Assembly (NCBI GenBank): GCA_033239125.1
Contig: BSWB01000001.1
Location: 56,759,501-56,823,500, forward strand
Source: Fagopyrum homotropicum
Taxonomy: Eukaryota; Streptophyta; Magnoliopsida; Caryophyllales; Polygonaceae
Length of the DNA: 64,000 nucleotides
Direction: 5' to 3'
Shown: piece by piece, positions 11,362 to 23,209 of the stretch
Layout: the number at the start of each line of letters is the position of its first letter
Position numbering within the stretch: position 1 is the stretch's first letter
Notes under the pieces: model-generated
What the model saw: the letters and a program-made list of their open reading frames with translations, nothing else
Database searches by the model: none
Told to the model about the DNA's origin: nothing
Translations under genes and position numbers: made by a program

Positions 11362-12764
11362 CCCAAACAAAATGGAGAAAAGGAGAAGGAAAATTTTCGC
11401 CAAAGCAAGCTCATCACTCTATGGGGCCGATCAACCATACTAGGCCAAGTTAATAGGCTTGTTCCAGAATTTGGTCCATGGCATTAGCTCTTTGATTGGA
11501 GGTCATTTGCACGTGTAGGGAGGATTATCACTAGGCCGATCGGCCTTATTGCTTGTCGATCACTCCTATACACTTCCCGGTGTGTTCTTTATTTCACTAT
11601 TGGATCTCATTTTTGTTTTGACCTAGACTTCTTTGACCGTAGGGAGATCCTTAGTGTGTATGATCTCATTTTGCCACGGATATCACCTTTAAGCTCCACA
11701 ACCACTAGAATACTTACAATTACATAAACCAACCGGCAGATCTGTTAAACACTAATAAGAAGGAAATACACTGATAAGATATGTTACTAAGCCAAAAAGA
11801 GAAAATGAATGGAATAGAATGAAGATGGAAAAAGATGCTAATTTGAGGGCTATCATTAATCTCAAAATCGAAAAATATTATTATCGGAGATGACAATCTA
11901 TCAATCATATATGCAATCAAAGGATGTTGACAATGCCCTTGGAAAATTCAAAAATGATTATTGCTGACCTCCTCCTCGAACTGAAAATTTTCAAATGAGT
12001 TCACCTTGAGCATATATTTAGAGAAATCAACGGAGTTGTTGACATACTTGGCCAACTTGAAAACCTTCACCGATTGACTTTTGTTTTTCACAAATAATGA
12101 ACTTAATGTTCTCATTTGTAAGGATGCTCTAGGTTGGACGAAATGCCGTACATAATCCTTTTCTCTTTCAAAAATATAAAATAAAAAAACTAGTGAAGCC
12201 ATTTATTATATACTAGAGTATATTGCACAACCACATCTTATTCATACCGTTTTTACTTAACCACTTCTTATAAAAAATTTTCTTCACAAAACCACCTCTT
12301 ATTCTCAAAATGATAACAGCCGATCACCTCAATTATTTTCCATCCATTTTTCATCAAGTTTTCGTGGGGTCCTTCAATCCACATCTCCGCACATTGAAAT
12401 CAAAATCACCATACAAGATCTAAAAAAAAATAAATTTGATATATTACAAGTTAAACTAAACTATAATCGAACCTTCGAATCCCTAAATTGGCCCAAGTGC
12501 AAAAAATGAAACACAGGAGGAAAATCAATCATACAAAGTAATCGATTCAAATATTATCTGATCCCTAGTAAATGTCGTGATCAATAACAACAAAGTTATC
12601 AGATATGGCGTGACCCTCGTAGAGAACGTACTCATAGAAGCATTCAACATCGTGGGCGATAATAATTAGAATAAATATGTCACGAATAAAACAATAGCGC
12701 ATGAGTAACCCCAAAAGCACACATATATGCGCATGGTGCTTTCTCTCTCCTCTAACCTCCATTT
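11362..12764. other. AT-rich region without a recognised gene
   Basis: 11362-11700 continues the unclassified repeat interrupted by the solo LTR, with the perfect 14-bp palindrome AGGCCGATCGGCCT at 11533-11546. 11700-12764 is AT-rich, and I see nothing coding in it. 12225-12310 has loosely repeated ACCACNTCTTAT phrases of unknown origin. Confidence 0.4.
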
Positions 12765-14497
12765 TGTAACAACCGGATTTTCAAGGCTCGAGAAGAGTCA
12801 CCACTGTCGCGGGCCTACGACCGCGACCAGTTGCTTACTTGCGGGGGCGGCCCTCTGTCGCGTCGCCGCGGGTGCGGTGTTGTTCCCCGCGGGTGCGGGT
12901 GAACAGTAGATAATGATCTTCTAATTTTTTAACCGTCGTTATTTCTTCCTTTCTTATCTTGACCCGATCATTTGTGAATAAAAACTCCTTCTTAACCCTA
13001 GCAGCCGTTTTCCTTGCCCTTTTTAACGTTCCACGTTCACCTTCTCCTATCATCTTTTCCTTCATTCCCTCTATTGATCCCTTCCTTCATTCATCCCTCC
13101 AACAAGTAATCCTTGATTTCGATATCCTCCACGTGATCGGATCTCAAAGAGCAAGGAACAATCTTTTGTATTCTCTGGACGACTGGTAAGAAAGATCTTT
13201 CCCCTCCTTTGCTTCTTCCTCTTCTTCTTACGTAGAAGCCTTGAATCAAGACTCATTCTTGGTTCTCTTCAATCCTTGTGTTGGATGCCTTTGTTTGTAT
13301 CCAAGGTAGTATCTTTGGTCGTGTAGGGACCGAAAACTTTGAGTAGAGCCAGCCAAGGGGCACCGGAGCATTACTGCAAATTGAAGAACGAATAGGACGT
13401 TTGCTTCTGGAGTTCTCCCACGACAACGCTTGCATCCTACCGTGGTCACGTATTCACCAATGTCACCGCACCCGCACCATAGACCGCCGCGGTCGCGGCG
13501 TCTGGGACATTGTCACCGCGGTCGCGCCTTCCATCTCCCGCAATCGCGTTAGCTCTCTAGTGGGTACCAATATGTTGGTACATTGATCTTTCCTCTTGTC
13601 TTAGTTAGTTTAGTAGGAGTATCATGTTAGGTTAGAACCTAACATAACTAGTGAGAATGCCAATTAGTGATGATTGAGAGGTATTTGGTGATATGAACGC
13701 GTTAAGTGGTTTTGAGATGTTGTTGAGATACGTGGAATCTTTGGTATAGGTGTATGATCTAACCTTCTAGTTATCCTACGAGTATGTTTAGCATGTGGGG
13801 CTTTAGTATATGGTTGTGTTGTTTATATGATCTTGTGAAGATCATTGAGACTAGCAGTTGGACACATCTATCATCACAGATGGTATATGATGTGTGTGCC
13901 TTGTTTGATCAGGCGTAGAGTATTCTATTGTGGGAAACCGAGCAAGGATTTATAGCTAGGATTACCTAGATACAAGTAAGTCCCTTCAGATTACTTAACT
14001 GAATTTTGTCTATTAGTGTGACTGTGATAGTGATTACGCTTGTGTGTTTATTATGACAACTTGTAAGAACAACCTTTATTGTTGTTTGACCTAATTAGTA
14101 ACGGGCGGTGACAACTTGTTCAGTTCTACAGGAGACTGGGAGGTTCTCTATGACTAGTCCAGGCAGGTACACGGTGAGATGCATTGGATCTAGTCTTGTT
14201 GGTGTAAGGGGACAGAGGCGAGGTTCGGGAGATCCTCGTGCCACAAAAGAAGTTGAATTAGTAAAGTGAATCACACAATAAGATAAAAATCGGTTGATGT
14301 CTGAGCATGCTATGTGTTATATCTTGCTTATGTGTGTATGTGCTATTACTGTTATTTTGATGTATAAAAAATAGCTAACGGTTTTTTTGTTATTGTAGAT
14401 GTTTTGCACGATAGGGATGGTGCCGAGTGATCTGCTCATAGTGGTCAGCCGGGGGTCTCGTACATTATAGGACGGGATATGAGTTTCTATTTCTATT
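12765..14497 (+). mobile_element. Tekay-like LTR 'K', cut at its 3' end by element D
   Basis: Begins TGTAACAACCGG and shares the late-LTR blocks of T1 and A: the GTAA..TTAC dyad near 13974, a GTAACGGGCGGTGAC block near 14098, a stem-loop region near 14120, and an AGCTAACGG block near 14375. It breaks off at about 14497, where the D LTR starts. GC-rich motifs such as GACCGCCGCGGTCGCGGCG (13482-13500) and ACCGCGGTCGCG (13514-13526) are repeated in its first 800 bp. The small reading frames here are not genes. Confidence 0.7.
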
Positions 14498-15300
14498 TGA
14501 TGCGGGGATAAGCCGCAGTTCCCGATCTAGATTGAAAGTCCTTAACTGGAATTAAAATCGGATTGTGTAATAGAGAAAATCGGCCGATTTTCTTCAAAAA
14601 CAGGTCGATTTTTCGACAAACTCGAAATAAGGATTAGTGAATCATATGGAAAGAAAAGAATATGATTATGGAATGATTAATGAAAGTAATATAGGTAGAT
14701 ATGAACTAAGATAGTTCCGCAAAAGAGCCTTGACCAATGATGTGTCAAAACCCTTAAACGAGAAGATTGCCTTAACACAAGTCTTCTAATTAAGACATGC
14801 ACAAGGAGGGACTAGTATTGACCCGGAGCAAAAACCTTCAATAAGATTTACACATGCAAGCACAATCTGGCAAGGACTTCACAAACAATTCAATCAAAAG
14901 CTCTCTTTATTGATTGAATGATTTAATGAATAAAACACAAACTTCATAAGTGAAGTTGCAAGTCTCACAATCTGTGGAAATATATCAAATCTAATCTACT
15001 AAACAATCTCCCCACTAAGGTTGTTTATAAGGGAGTCTAATTTCTAAAACTAGGTAAATATATTTAAAGATAATCTTGCAAAGATATCTTTAATATATAT
15101 AAAATATAAAATATAGAAAAATGGAATCTAAATAATCCCTTAAGATAATCTAAGAGCAATAAGGAATTAAAACGAGATAGAATTGCCAAAAGATAGAAGA
15201 TCATGGCCGGATCTTTGCAAAACTCGTTCCAGTGATGGAAATCGGCAACACAAAATCGATCGATATTTCCTACAGGAAAGTCGGTCGAATTTCTTCCTCT
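14498..15300 (-). mobile_element. 3' LTR of Ty3 element D (approximate inner boundary)
   Basis: The outer end is TGATGCGGGGATAAG on the plus strand, which reads as an LTR ending ..CGCATCA on the minus strand. The inner end is uncertain; the pol reading frame stops at 15318-15320. The 18-bp perfect palindrome GAAAATCGGCCGATTTTC lies at 14575-14592, with a GGTCGATTTTTC half-site about 10 bp further on. A diverged AAAATCGATCGATATTT lies near 15252. A TATA-like sequence is on the minus strand near 15026. Confidence 0.6.
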
Positions 15301-15317
15301 GAAACTCTTCCTTGCTC

Positions 15318-16800
15318 TTATCCTTCTTCCTTGCTTGGTGGATCTTCTTGGTCGTGGTTTGACTCTTCTATAACAGTCAATAACGTCACCAAGGAACTCT
15401 TGAGAGTTAGGAGAGTTTCCTTGAGCGTACAGGTCATGAGTATGTTCATAACTTCGTCTTGAATCACCTTCGCTCTTGACCTTGTGATTGCTCCATCCAT
15501 TGATACCGAAGAAGGTGAAGGTGTTGTTGGTTTATCCTTCAATGCCTTAGCCTTTGAGCGTGTAACTAGTCTTGGTGTTGGAGATGGTCCCACATCAGAC
15601 TCCCCTTCTTGAGAAGCATTCGTCATCGAATCATCGACATGCTCAACTCGTAAGGACTTAAGTCGCCAACCTTGAAGGTGGGATTTACACCATAATCAGC
15701 TGAAAGTTCCAAGACATAAGCATTGTCACCAACTTTCCTTCTCACTCTAAAAGGTCCGTGTCCTCTTGAAGATAACTTAGACTTCTGCTTGTCCGGAAAT
15801 CACTCTTTCCTTATATGCAACCATACTAGATCTCCGGGTTTGAACAGCATCTCCTTGCGAATTCGACTTGCTTTGGAAGCAACGAAAATTCATTTTTACA
15901 CCAGTCGTAAGCGCATTTTCTCATGTAACTCCCTTATGAACTCCACATGCTTTCCTGCAACAAAATCTACTCGCTCCTCTAAGGGCAACGGTATAAGATC
16001 AAAAGAAGTCAAAGGTATCACTCCATAAACACACTCAAACGGCGTTAGGTTAGTAGATGAATGCAAGGTTCCATTATAAGAAAATTCAACATGCGGTAAC
16101 ATATATTCTAAGCATTCAAATTATTCTTCAAAACAGCTCATAAAACAGTAGTTAAAGTTTGATTAGTTACATCCGTTTGACCATCCATTTGAGGATGACT
16201 AGAAGATGAAAACAAAAACTTTGTACCTAGCTTTCCCCCAAACTGTCTTCCAAAAGAAACTAAGGAACTTAACATCTCTATCCCTTACAATATTTCTTGG
16301 CACTCCATGCAATCTAACAACTTCCTTGAAAAACAAGTTAGTTATGTTATATGCATCATCAGTTTTATGGCAAGCAATAAAGTGAGCCATTTTGGAAAAG
16401 CGATCAACAACCACAAATATAGAGTCTCTCCCCTTTTTAGTCCTTGGTAATCCTACAACAAAATCCATACCAATGTCAAGCCAAGGTGATGTAGGAATAG
16501 GTAAAAGAGTATACAAACGTGTGGTTTCAGTCTTGACTTTGCTTTTAAACAAACTAGACACCTCTTAATTAAATGTTCATCTTTAAGCATGTGAGGCCAA
16601 TAAAAGTGAGAATGAAGCATGTGCTAAGTCTTATGTCTTCCAAAATATCCCTTTAATCCTCCCATATGAGCCTTCTCAACTAATAATAATAATAATCTCA
16701 GAGAACATCTAGGAATACAAACTTTATCCTCATGGAACAAAAAACCTTCAAAAAGATAATACTTATCTCTCGACTCGGGAAAAAATCGGTCAGAAAATCG
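15318..16800 (-). pseudogene. Integrase and C-terminal tail of D
   Basis: Read on the minus strand, the zinc-binding region comes first (about 16780-16560: FLFHEDKVCIP, an AHMGGLKGYFGRHKT-like HH pair, then KRCLVC). The core follows (16561-16199: DIGMDFVVGLPRTKKGRDS, then VVDRFSKMAHFIACHK). The end of the core is at 16102-15896 (LPHVEFSYN, STNLTPFECVYG). An FKVGDLSPYE end follows near 15670. The last stretch, 15626-15318, is a Ser/Thr/Lys-rich tail with two TRSRAK-type repeats, typical of chromovirus polyproteins. Several frameshifts and stops separate the pieces, so the protein is not made intact. Confidence 0.75.
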
Positions 16801-16832
16801 GGCGGTTTTCCTGACGCTGGGTCGATTTTTTC
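16779..16832 (-). repeat. Palindromic motif module inside the D pol linker
   Basis: Three variants of the D motif lie here: AAAAATCGGTC, AAAATCGGGCGGTTTTC and GGGTCGATTTTTTC. The stretch falls between the RNase H end (DFGDIY) and the integrase zinc region (YYLFEGFLFHED), so it is embedded in polyprotein coding sequence as a linker insert. Confidence 0.7.
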
Positions 16833-17340
16833 ATTCAGTGTAGATGTCGCCAAAGTCTTCATCATCCTCGTATAGATCTTTAATATAATGGAATAATAAG
16901 ACCTTAGAATCCATTGTTGTGATCAAAGTATACCTCCTGGAAAGGGCATCCGCTACGACATTATCCTTCCCTTTCTTATATTTGATAATATAAGGAAATG
17001 TCTCAATGAATTCCATCCAACGTCCATGTCTCCTATCCAACTTATCTTGACTTTGAAAATGCTTCAAAGACTCATGATCAGTTCTAAGGATGAACTCGTT
17101 AGGCTAAAGATAGTGCTGCCATGTTTTGAAAACTCGAAATAAAGCATATAATTCCTTGTCATAAGTAGAATAATTCAAACATGGACCTTTTAATTTCTCA
17201 CTAAAGTAGGCTAGAGGTTTACCTTCTTGCATGAGTACTCTTATACCAATACCTGAAGCGTCACACTCCACTTCAAATGGTTTGGTGAAGTCCATAAGTG
17301 CAAGTAGAGGTGCATTTGATAGTCGCCTCTTTAGTTCCAA
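16831..17340 (-). pseudogene. RNase H domain of D
   Basis: Ty3 RNase H removes the RNA strand during reverse transcription. The first piece (17340-17104) has FEVECDASGIGI with the first catalytic Asp, KPLAYFSEKLKG and YDKELYAL with the Glu. After a stop, the second piece (17067-16831) has LDRRHGRWMEF, YKKGKDNVVADALSRR and a DEDFGDIY end. One stop (TAG at 17102-17104 on the minus strand) separates the two. It lies between the RT half at 17345 and the integrase at 16800, the normal Ty3 order. Confidence 0.8.
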
Positions 17341-17344
17341 AAAT

Positions 17345-17709
17345 GCTTTCTCTTGCGCTTCTCCCCATCGAACGGTACTTACTTCTTCTTGAGCTGCGTG
17401 AGAGGGGTTGAGATGGTGCTGAAATCCTTCACAAAGCGCCTACAAAAGGTTGCCAATCCATGAAAAGAACGCACATGTCCAACGGTGGTAGGCGTAGGCC
17501 ATTTTTGAATGGTTTTGATCTTCTCTTTATCCACCTTAGAACTCTTGTGTTGAACACAAATCCAAGGTAAACCACTTGATTAGTACTAAACTCGCATTTC
17601 TTAATATTGGCATATAAAGATTCAGATCTTAGAGTTGCAAGTACTTCCCTTAAGTGTTCTTCACGCTCCTCAATGAATTTGCTATAAATGAAGATGTCAT
17701 CAAAGTAAA
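17345..17709 (-). pseudogene. C-terminal half of D reverse transcriptase, split by E
   Basis: From 17709 leftwards the minus strand gives the Phe-Asp-Asp of the catalytic motif, then IFIYSKFIEEREEHLREVL, LYANIKKCEF, VVYLGFVFN and a VRSFHGLATFCRRFVKDFS-like thumb. The missing N-terminal half is at 40278-40981. The break lies in the codons of the catalytic YFDD motif, where element E inserted with duplication GTAAA. Family assignment: Ty3 chromovirus. Clade (CRM- or Reina-like) is inferred from style only. Confidence 0.85.
17705..17709. repeat. Target-site duplication of E (left copy, GTAAA)
   Basis: GTAAA at 17705-17709 is repeated at 40278-40282, directly outside the TG..CA ends of E. Confidence 0.9.
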
Positions 17710-19101
17710 TGAAAACTCCACCTCGATTATATATATGAATATGTGATGATGGAAGACTTAACACAATGAGCGGTTTTTGTACTAACAAATATCGATTTTA
17801 TTTCTAGATTGCTTGGTTTGGTTTTGTATTTGTCAAATGTATGCAGACCTTGGAAAGCATTTCAAGGGATGAATGGAGGCCTTGAAAACCAATACAAGGG
17901 ACAAGCGCAAAGATTGAAAAGCATTTCAAAGGTTCAACACGGAGGCCTTGAAAACCATTTCAAGGGATCAAAGCCAAAGACGCAAAAAGGATATGACGGC
18001 TGGAAGGAATTTAAATCAATCTCAAACAACCAAATCTACCAAGCATCAAGAGAAGATCTTACAAGAAGATATCAAGAAGATTTAACCAACAAGAAGATAT
18101 CAAGGAGATCTCGACCAACAAAAAGATCTTGCAAAGATCTTAACAAAATCAACGCAAGTTTGAAGATCTCTTCCCAACGGATCTTAAGAAATCTCGAATA
18201 TCTTTAACCAAAGATTCTCAACAAATTTGAAGATTTCGAAGCTTGAACGACAAGATCTTCAACAATATTTTTCAAGAGAAGATTACGGAGAAAGAGAATC
18301 AACATGCCTTAAGGAGATGAAGAAGATAAGGAAAATCTACAACGACTATCTCATCTCAACATACACCGTTTCCTATGGAGTAGAAGAAACATCAACAACG
18401 GTCATCTTCCCAAACGGCTAGAAGACTTCTACATCGAAGACTATAAATGAAGATGTTTATTGAAGAGAACTACAACAAGCTTACACGGAAACATCTAAGT
18501 GTTCAAGAGATCAAAGCATCTTGATTTCATTTCAAAAGTTTTTCTTCCTCTTAGTTTACAAAAGCTTACATTCCTAGAGAGAGAAAAATACGAGAGCTTC
18601 ATTGCAATATCTAGAGAGTGTTATACTCGAGTGTGTGTTACTCTGCAAAGTAACTAGGCTATTATTGCTAGGTTAAGAGTTGGAACTCGATCGTAGCATT
18701 GACTACAATGAGAGAAGAAGGAGATTTCTTCTAGGTTGTATCTAGGACTCTTTGAAGTAGATAATAGATAGTTAGATCCTACGGGCAAAGAAACCCTAGG
18801 ACGGAGACATAGGCTGTTAGAGCTGAACTTCGTAAACATATCACCGTGTTGATCTTTTTATTCCGCACATTTATTGCTTAATTGTGACTAACGTTGTTTT
18901 GCAGGTTTTCGGAGTCAAGGCCTTGAAATCACTTTCGAACCCCTAGAAAACTAGTTGTGTCACAAAGAGCACATATCGACATCAAGGCCTTGAAATTAAT
19001 TTCAAAGCCTTGCAATAGGGTTGTGCTAAAAATTTCCATACTCTATTCAAACCCCCTTATAGAGTATTTATATCCTTTATATTCACCTATACGGTTCTTC
19101 A
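17710..19101 (+). mobile_element. 5' LTR of E (1392 bp)
   Basis: TGAAAACTCCAC to CGGTTCTTCA. A TATA-like CTATAAATG is at 18441. The U3 part (18045-18260) is unusually rich in AAGATCTT/AAGATATC repeats. Copies of the E palindrome (AAGGCCTTGAAA and half-sites) occur at 17877, 17944, 18915 and 18983. The 3' LTR is about 1394 bp once its 559-bp insertion and duplication are removed, so the pair is nearly equal in length. Confidence 0.88.
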
Positions 19102-19103
19102 AT

Positions 19104-19115
19104 TGGTGTCAGAGC
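19104..19115 (+). other. Primer-binding site of E
   Basis: TGGTGTCAGAGC, one base different from the initiator Met tRNA complement TGGTATCAGAGC, two bases after the LTR end. Confidence 0.85.
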
Positions 19116-19156
19116 TAGACTCACGTATATTGATTTAACCATCAGTGAGACTAACC

Positions 19157-20279
19157 ATGAACTCTGTAGGTGATGGAGGATTCGCTCAAGGAAGATCCAC
19201 ATCTCGACCACCACTCTTCTATGGAAACAACTTTTCCCACTAGAGAGCACTAGTGCAAATGTTTGTTATTGATCAGGACATGGAACTATGGAGAATTATT
19301 CAAAATGACCCTAAAATCTCAACTAGCACGGTTGAAGGAGTCCAAGTCGAAAAGAAGGAAGCCGACTTCACACAAACCGACTTGGATAATGTTTCAAAGA
19401 ACTACAAGGCCATGAACTTGCTCTACTATGGATTGGACGCATATGAATTCAACCGTGTCTCATCTTGCAAGAGTGCAGAAGAAATATGGGACAAACTTGT
19501 TGTCACATACGAAGGAACAAGTCAAGAAAACAAAGATTAGCATCTTCCTCAAACAATATGAGCTATTCAAGATGATCCCAAATGAATCGGTCAAAGAAAT
19601 ATTCACAAAATTCACCGAGATCGTGAACAACCTGGACTCACTTGGAAAAGGCTTCACAAACGAAGAGAAAGTAAAGAAGGTTCTAAGGATCATACCTAAA
19701 GCCAAGTGGGGAGCAAAGGTGACTGCAGCCGAAGAAGCTCAAAATATCACAACACTTCCTCTTGACGACCTTCTTGGAAAGCTCATCACTCACGAGATGG
19801 CTCTCGGTGAAGAAGATGGAGAGCTCCCATCTAACATAAATAACATGGCCCTAAGATCTAAGAAGGATGAGATACCATCAGAAGAGGAAGATAACGATAA
19901 GGAAGATGAGGAAGATCCATTTGCCTTGATCTCTAGGGGTCTCGCGAAGATTTTTCAAATGAAGAAGCAATTTGCAAACCATAAAGAATATCCACAAACA
20001 TCAAGACCTCGAGGTAAGTTTTCCAACTCTAACAAGAAATCTAAAGCTCTGACTTGTTTTCAATGTGGTGAAACAGATCATCTGGTAAAGGATTGTCCAC
20101 ACAAGAAGAGGAACAACTTTAGGAAGAATGATCAAAAGAAGAAAGCTATGGTAGCTTAATGGAGTGATTCAGACTCCACAAATGTATCAGAAGATGAAAA
20201 AGAACAAGAAAACCTTTGTCTTATGGCCGATCATGAAGAAGATCCAGATCATTATGTTAATAACGTGGTAAGTACTATT
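19157..20279 (+). pseudogene. Gag of E, first part
   Basis: Gag is the capsid/nucleocapsid protein of the element. The ATG at 19157 begins MNSVGDGGFAQGRSTSRPP. A TAG at 19241 replaces the Trp of the usual FSYWK motif. The frame then gives the Copia gag domain (DFTQTDLDNVSKNYKAMNL, EEIWDKLVVTYEGTSQ). A frameshift near 19530 leads to IFLKQYELFKMIPNES and a zinc knuckle CFQCGETDHLVKDCPHKK near 20060-20110. Another stop follows at 20157-20159. An acidic stretch (EEEDNDKEDEEDP) precedes the knuckle. The frame is interrupted at 20284 by a solo LTR and resumes at 22118. Confidence 0.85.
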
Positions 20280-22117
20280 ATGTCTGATAACGTGATTTAT
20301 GACGTTAGTATAGGCATACATTTAGATAGTTTTTCCCATTATTCATGCACGGTTTGGCATTAGTTCACGACGTTTACACTCATTTCATGCATATTTCTAG
20401 AAAAGACGTCTACACGAGATTTTGTCGGTTTTGTAGGTATTTCGGGGATCTTTTGGACATAAATCGAAACATTCGAGGACCAAGCCTCATGATGGTACAC
20501 ATCCAAGGCTTTGAAGGAACATAATTGGGGCAATGAAGGACACAAGGACCCTTATTGGTGCAAGCAATGGAGCAACTCATGGCTAGATGATCATAACAAG
20601 TCTCTGTTGAAGAAAATCGGACAAACACTCAGGAAAATCGGCCAATTTTTCCTTCTGGGTCGATTTTTTTTGCCTTTGACAGCTTAAGCCACGTGTCCCA
20701 CGATCTCTTTGTCCGGCCTTGCTCTTGGTGGAGAATATAAGTGGGCCTGCAAGTTGTTGGTGGGGGATCTCTCCCATTCCCCTCACACACATCCTCTAGC
20801 ATCTTCCCAAAGACTCTTCCAATTGGGAGCTCTCTTCAAGGCACCCTTGTGGGTGTTCTTGAGAGAGATTAGTGTAGATTTCAATTTCGTAGTGAGATTT
20901 GAGTGATTTTTGTGAAGAAACTTGTTGAAGGTTGTAAGATATGACTTGGAGCTACATTTGGTGTGTTGAAAGACTTGTTTTGAGCTCAAATCTAGCTAAG
21001 TTTCATTGCTTTCATTTCCTTACTTCATCTTCTTGCTATGGATTCCATGTGTGCTTGTATGATGATTTTAGATCTTGAAATGCATGTTGTTGGCTAGTTT
21101 ATTGTGATTCTGGAGTGATGGATTGATGGTTATAGCTTGGGTGATGATAGAATGGACTTAAATGTTAGTTTAGGATGATTTTTGTGCCCGAAACCTAAAC
21201 TAGAGGAGAAAAATCGACCTGTTCTTCAGAGTAAATCGGCCGATTTTTGCTATGATCCACCCGATTTTTCCTTCTGTTGCTCTTTAATTGATGAATCTGT
21301 ATGTTAGGATGTTAGATTGTTGAAATCCTAGTGTTTGTTGAGCTTAATTTAGCTTAGGATCACCTAATGCTATCAACCTAAGTGAGGGAAGAGATCTACC
21401 CGATGATTTCCGATCTTAGATACCTAAGATGATGAATTCTAGGTAGTAGTGAGCCTCACAAGCCGCTATTGGATTGAGTGTGCTAGGATTATTGCTTGAG
21501 ACTTCCCTTTTCCGAGACTTACCCGGTAAGGAGAGGGTTGCCACCTTAAGTAGAGTCCGGTTTGTGTAGAATTCCCTACTTTAACCCCTTGAGACCTACC
21601 CGGTAATAGGAGTTTAATGCGGGATTAGTGAAGTGAGAGACCTACCCGGTAATTGCTTCCATTAGTGAAACACCCTTTCCCAACACCGCAGCTTTGTCCT
21701 TAGAATCTTTAGAACCTTGAGTCCAATGCCATGACCGGAAATCTTGACCTCTAGAATCCACTTTTCTCTCTTTGATCACATATTTTGCGTTTGTGTTACT
21801 TGTTGCCTTGCTAGCTTGAGTTGTTAGTTTGTTTTATTATCTTGTTTGATTTGTGATCTTTGCTTGATCACCACAAAAACCAACCAAAAATATCATCATT
21901 TTCATTTTTTTTATTTCTTTCTCTTTTCTTAGACTAGATTGCACTATCTTTGATCATTAAATGACTTGATTTCGCCTCAGTCCTTGTGTTCGACCTCGGA
22001 ATACTTTCCTTCCTATATAACGATCCGTATACTACGGGTTTCGCTAGGTAGTTTAGGAGATTAGATCGAGTTTATAAATGTAAAGCTTTTTGTGCTACAT
22101 CCTAGCGTGACAATGTC
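20280..22117 (+). mobile_element. Solo Athila-like LTR with ATGTC target duplication
   Basis: LTR from TGATAACGTGATTTATG (20285) to CTAGCGTGACA (22112), 1828 bp, between ATGTC at 20280-20284 and 22113-22117. A TATA-like ATATAAG is at about 20735. TTACCCGGTAA-type repeats lie at 21519, 21596 and 21642. It carries the same palindrome family as element D (AAATCGGCCGATTTTT at 21233-21248 and variants at 20613-20672), although its ends and length are Athila-like. No internal sequence remains. It lies inside the gag of E. Confidence 0.92.
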
Positions 22118-22755
22118 TCAACCCGAATCTGAACTTACACAATTCCTTAAAGACATGATCATATGTTATAAAGAACATAGGGTAAGGATAAGTTCCTTGA
22201 GAGAAAAGCTTCTCAAACAAGAGAAACGATTAAGTGATATGCCTCTGGAGATTGAAAATCTTAACACTAAAAAGTTAGACCTTGATATCAATATCAAGGC
22301 CTTGGAATCAGAAAATGCGATTCTCAAGGACATTCTTTCTTCTCTTCATCGAGAATATATCGATTTAGAGGAATAAAAGGTTGATCTAACTGTGACGTGT
22401 CAAGACCAGAAGGTTGCACTTATCCAATTTACTCGTTCGAAAGCTAATCTCGAAAGGATGATTGGTGAACAACAATCTTCTACTAACAAAAATGGTATAG
22501 GCTATCATGTTAGTTTTCCTAGAAAAACAACTACCACTTTTTTCAAGGCTAAAGGAAGTATTCATATGCCTACATGTTTCTATTGGTTAAAAAAGGGTCA
22601 TGTAAATCAACATGTCTATATAGAAGAAATGATCCTTACATCATTAGAAACACTCATCCTTTATGTCTAGGGAAACAAGTTTAGCAAATATGGGTTCCTA
22701 AAGGTACTAGACCAACAAACGTGATTGAGCCTGAATATGGATAAAAATATGCCAT
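22118..22755 (+). pseudogene. Gag C-terminal coiled coil and spacer of E
   Basis: Just after the solo LTR the frame resumes with a Leu/Lys/Glu-rich heptad-like segment (KLLKQEKRLSDMPLEIENL.., residues from about 22118 to 22370), as in Sirevirus gag tails. A TAA at 22374-22376 ends it. Readable but broken sequence continues to the protease. One E motif copy, ATCAAGGCCTTGGAAT, is at 22293-22308 inside the coding stretch. Confidence 0.65.
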
Positions 22756-23209
22756 TTGGTCAACCAGGAAAGGTTGATGTTTGCTGTTTTGCAAGATATC
22801 ACCAAGGTAAAGGAGCATAAATGGATATTAGACAATGGTTGCTCAAGATATATGTGTGGAAAAAGCTCACTATTCTCGGATCTAAAGAAGCAATCATCTA
22901 GAACCATTACGCTTGGTGATAAAGGAAAGTGTAACATAATTGGCATTGGTAAAATTGGTTATAATTCATCTAACTTCATTGATGATGTCTATCTTGTTGA
23001 CGGTTTGAATTATAACTTGCTTAGTATCTCTCAAATATGTGATAAAGGCGACAAGGTGATTTTTGATTCAGATCAATGTGAAGTTCAAGACAAGATATCG
23101 GGTAATGTAGTACTTACAACTCCTAGATGCAACAATGTTTATTCTATGAGTACTAACAAAGTTTCAGGAACTAAGCTAAAGTGTCTCAAGGCCTTGACGA
23201 TCCAAGGCT
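22756..23209 (+). pseudogene. Aspartic protease of E
   Basis: The Copia protease cuts the polyprotein. The frame gives HKWILDNGCSRYMCG, where the family has a WYLDSGCSRHM-like site: the catalytic D is kept but the Ser-Gly following is changed to Asn-Gly. Downstream are YNLLSISQICDKG and VIFDSDQCEV, as in Copia proteases. The frame ends in TAG at 23215-23217, and the integrase continues in another frame, so a frameshift lies near 23200. An E motif copy (TCAAGGCCTTGAC) at 23186-23198 sits at this junction. Confidence 0.8.

Noticed and set aside
12225..12310. Repeated ACCAC..CTTAT phrases as a miniature transposon
   Set aside because: No terminal inverted repeats or target duplication visible.
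12727..13586. Overlapping short reading frames on both strands suggesting small genes
   Set aside because: They lie inside LTR K, have no recognisable domain, and the GC-rich repeats explain the open frames.
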